A stretch of DNA of 64,000 nucleotides from Schizochytrium sp. TIO01 (Eukaryota; Sar; Bigyra; Thraustochytrida; Thraustochytriidae): positions 571,148 to 635,147 of the forward strand of contig SMSO01000014.1 of NCBI GenBank assembly GCA_004764695.1, given 5' to 3'. The position numbers and the translations under genes are program-made. A model generated the notes under the pieces. The model was not told the origin of the DNA. It did no database searches and saw nothing but the letters and a program-made list of their open reading frames with translations. Positions 61,858-64,000 of the stretch are shown in pieces. The first letter of the stretch is position 1; the number at the start of each line of letters is the position of its first letter.

Positions 61858-62100
61858 GCCCCGGAGCAATTCAACGCTTTACGCTTTGATTCGCGACGAA
61901 GGCGGGAAATCCTAAAAGGCGCTACAAGCAAAGCCTATTTGCAACAAAGCGAGACAAATACCTGTGTAGGTGCGTACAATCCACTCCAGCCCGAGCTTTT
62001 GAAGGCAGGCAATCAATGAATCAACTAATCAATCGTCTCACAGCGAGTTCTTTTCGCGAAACCTAGGAAAGGACAGCTGTAGAAGCGTAGCTTTCATGAT

Positions 62101-62152
62101 TTGTTGTTGTTGTTGTTGTCGTTGCTGCTGTTGTTGTGGTCATTGTTGTTGT
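62101..62152. repeat. (TTG)n trinucleotide repeat
   Basis: Interrupted TTG/CTG run. Confidence 0.9.
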
Positions 62153-62455
62153 AAATTTTTACAAGAGAGGGACCCACACAGGGAGTACCTACCATACTTA
62201 GCTACATGCTAGGAGGGGCCTAGTAGGCAAACTGTAAATGTGGGAAAAGAGGAGAGAGTTGGACTTTGAACTCCCCTGGGTAGGAGTGCATTAGTGTTAA
62301 CTAGCAGCGTGACGCCGCAAAGTGAGTTTTCTCACTTCTCTTATCCGCGGTAAGTGTGTGTATGTATAATTCATGTATGTATATATCATGTATATATGGA
62401 CTCAGGTGGTGTGTACTAACTTGGAAAGGGACGGAGCAATGCTCAACTCAGCATA

Positions 62456-62650
62456 CTAATACACAGAGTCTTCGGCTCCCAACTTGAAGACAGAGGTGTT
62501 CAAACCGCTATCGTCGTTGCCGTCGTCGCAGTTTGAAACCTCAGGGCCAAATTGAGGCAGCCATTCGCCATCCCGTCCGCAGCTGGTGCCAAAGTCTGGC
62601 ACCCAAACCGGCCCGAAGAAACAGCCTCGAGAGCGAGGACATCTATCCAT
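62456..62650 (-). CDS. Possible Cys-containing ORF or terminal exon
   Basis: The minus-strand frame reads MDRCPRSRGCFFGPVWVPDF and ends TGA/TAG near 62456, after about 64 codons. It contains several Cys, Trp and Gly-Pro residues and an acidic end. On this strand TTGATTTGCAG stands just before the frame, so it may be a terminal exon. No family recognised. Confidence 0.25.
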   Translation of the reverse strand: MDRCPRSRGCFFGPVWVPDFGTSCGRDGEWLPQFGPEVSNCDDGNDDSGLNTSVFKLGAEDSVY

Positions 62651-62667
62651 CCTGCAAATCAACATAG

Positions 62668-62737
62668 ATTGAGATTGAGATCGAAATTGAAATTGAAATT
62701 GGGATTGAAATCGAAATTGGGATCAAGATTGAGATCC
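62668..62737. repeat. ATTGAA/ATTGAG hexanucleotide repeat
   Basis: About eleven copies of a 6-bp unit (ATTGAG, ATCGAA, ATTGAA, ATTGGG and variants) run head to tail. In the plus frame this would encode a Lys/Leu alternation, which is probably accidental. Confidence 0.9.
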
Positions 62738-62758
62738 CTACCAGCTGGTAGCAGATGG

Positions 62759-63048
62759 CTAGGCACTAGCTACCTGCTAGTTGACGCCCTAGGGAGAAGG
62801 AGAGTACCCATACTAAGCGACGTATCCACCCAGCCCAGTAGGAGGTGCTAGTCCATGGCTAGCGTTTACTTCCCTCGCTTGAGTACTTGATCGATCGATT
62901 TGAAAATAGACGCTAGCAGACGCCTATCTACTGCTACCGGCACTCCTAGAGCTGGCTTAGCGCTGCTAGTAGCGGAAGGCGACTAGCCGGGTAACTAGGC
63001 AACTAGCTAACTGGTGGGCCTTAGCAAATTGGCTAACTAACTGGCTAG
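62759..63048. repeat. CTAG-dense block
   Basis: Thirteen CTAG tetramers occur in 290 bases, where about one would be expected. They are often part of GCTAGC, ACTAGC or TAACTAG. They are irregularly spaced, so this is not a simple tandem repeat. Confidence 0.85.
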
Positions 63049-63151
63049 CCTCAGCTAATTAGCGAAAGCAGGGAGGCGACCAGCCATACTAATCCATAGT
63101 AATCTGGATAGGAGACAAGCAGGGGAAAAAACGAGAGGAAAGAAAAAGAAG

Positions 63152-63251
63152 GCTTTCTTTGTTTCTTTCTTTTAGTTTCTTTCTTTAGTTTCTTTGTTTA
63201 AGTTTCTTTGTTTCTTTGTTTCTGTCTGTCTGCCTGTCTGTCTGTCTGACT
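63152..63251. repeat. (TTTC)n followed by (TGTC)n
   Basis: TTTCTTTG/TTTC units change into TCTG units at about 63220. Confidence 0.9.
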
Positions 63252-63698
63252 GCCTCCGCTGGCAGCCCGTCTGTCTTTCTTGGGGCTGGCGGAGGGATGC
63301 CCCTGGAGAGAGCTCCTGAGGCGCCCCCCGCCTTCTGCTGGCGCGGCACGCTCCAGAAGCGCAGGTATCGTCTGCAAACTGCGCGAGGAATTCTGCCGGT
63401 CTGAGCTAACTCTCTTCTTTTGCTGAAGAGCAGAAAAGAAAAGACTCGGAAAAGAGAAAAAGAAAGAACTTCACTCTTGAAAACGAAATGAATAAATCGC
63501 ACAATGAATGAGTGAATCAGTCAATTAATCAATCAATCAATGATGAGTAAACAAACGATTATTGCAAACAAGAAAAGAGTCCATCTCACTCCTATACCAA
63601 CATATCAATACCTCCTCCCTTAGCAGTCCATTAACTGAGGCTACAGCGAGGAGGGAGTGCTCCTATAGGTTCTAGTAGAACTACTAGCACCAGAGCGA

Positions 63699-63805
63699 GA
63701 GAAAGAAACTTAAAGAAAGAAACTTAAAGAAAGAAGAAAGAAGAAAGAAGAGCCCACTCCGTTTCCCTTTCTTTCTCTAAGTTTCTTTCTCTGAGTTTCT
63801 TTCTT
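63699..63805. repeat. GAAAGAAACTTAAA repeats with inverted TTTC counterpart
   Basis: Two copies of GAAAGAAACTTAAAGAAAG on the left face CTTTCTCTAAGTTTCTTTC on the right. They form an imperfect inverted repeat around GAGCCCACTCCG. Confidence 0.75.
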
Positions 63806-63952
63806 ACCTCAGCTATTATAGTCTATTTCTCTCTTTTTGAACTAAGCGCTTCTTCTTTCTTTCTCGTAAGTACGTATTCTTATGATTGAAAAGTAGAATA
63901 ATAGATAAATTAATTGTTGTTTATTTCTACGCAGGTACTAAGTAGGTACATA

Positions 63953-64000
63953 GCATTCATTATTCATTCATTCTTCATTCATTCATTCATTCATTCATTC
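63953..64000. repeat. (ATTC)n microsatellite at the window edge
   Basis: About ten ATTC units, continuing past the right edge. Confidence 0.95.

Larger units (their letters stand above)
61858..64000. other. Microsatellite-rich right end
   Basis: No gene can be named. The stretch carries TTG, ATTGAA-type, TTTC, TGTC, GAAA and ATTC repeats and a CTAG-dense block (listed separately). No telomere-type repeat (TTAGGG or variants) was seen, so this is not shown to be a chromosome end. Confidence 0.5.

Noticed and set aside
63953-64000. Telomeric repeats at the window edge
   Set aside because: The unit is ATTC, the same as internal microsatellites at 30081 and 45251, and not a known telomere repeat.

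Overview
The window is eukaryotic nuclear DNA. It holds REV3 (DNA polymerase zeta), VWA8, a CASP golgin, metaxin, a Tim17-family protein, COA7, CDP-diacylglycerol synthase, an MLO-like protein and a heterotrimeric G-alpha subunit. Genes are long and mostly uninterrupted. Only two introns can be placed with confidence, both with GTAAGT donors: one in VWA8 and one in CDP-diacylglycerol synthase. Spacers are AT-rich and full of GAAA, ATTC and GATC microsatellites. Low intron density, a flagellar-type EF-hand protein and a plant-like MLO protein in a non-plant context suggest a heterotroph related to stramenopiles, for example a thraustochytrid. That placement is inference.

Left part (1-17.7 kb): the 3' end of an ankyrin-SAM gene; VWA8 in two exons (2105-8691); a 4-kb repeat-rich spacer; a Golgi-type sulfotransferase-like membrane protein (12741-15056); a PLGRKT homologue on the minus strand; and a four-EF-hand protein. 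Middle (17.7-43 kb): a spacer with a possible overlooked two-exon gene (19246-19945); an MLO-like seven-TM protein with an added C-terminal zinc knuckle; a TAP-like ABC half transporter; a membrane-anchored NDP-kinase-like protein with very strong codon bias; a 3.9-kb spacer; REV3; the divergent CASP gene; and a glycosyltransferase related to ALG5 whose catalytic motifs are eroded. Right part (43-64 kb): COA7; a long low-complexity protein with an apparent frameshift near its 3' end; a Tim17-family protein; a metaxin; CDP-diacylglycerol synthase; a divergent G-alpha with two hairpins just before its start codon; and 5.4 kb of gene-poor, microsatellite-rich DNA with a striking CTAG-rich block.

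Several neighbours act in mitochondria (VWA8, PLGRKT, the NDP-kinase-like protein, COA7, Tim17-like, metaxin) or in the secretory pathway and lipid synthesis (sulfotransferase, CASP, ALG5-like, CDP-DAG synthase). They lie on both strands with their own spacers, so this is not an operon. Start codons given here are the first credible ATG; upstream in-frame GTG or TTG codons were not used. Short ORFs in spacers are reported at low confidence because stop-free stretches of 50-100 codons are common by chance.
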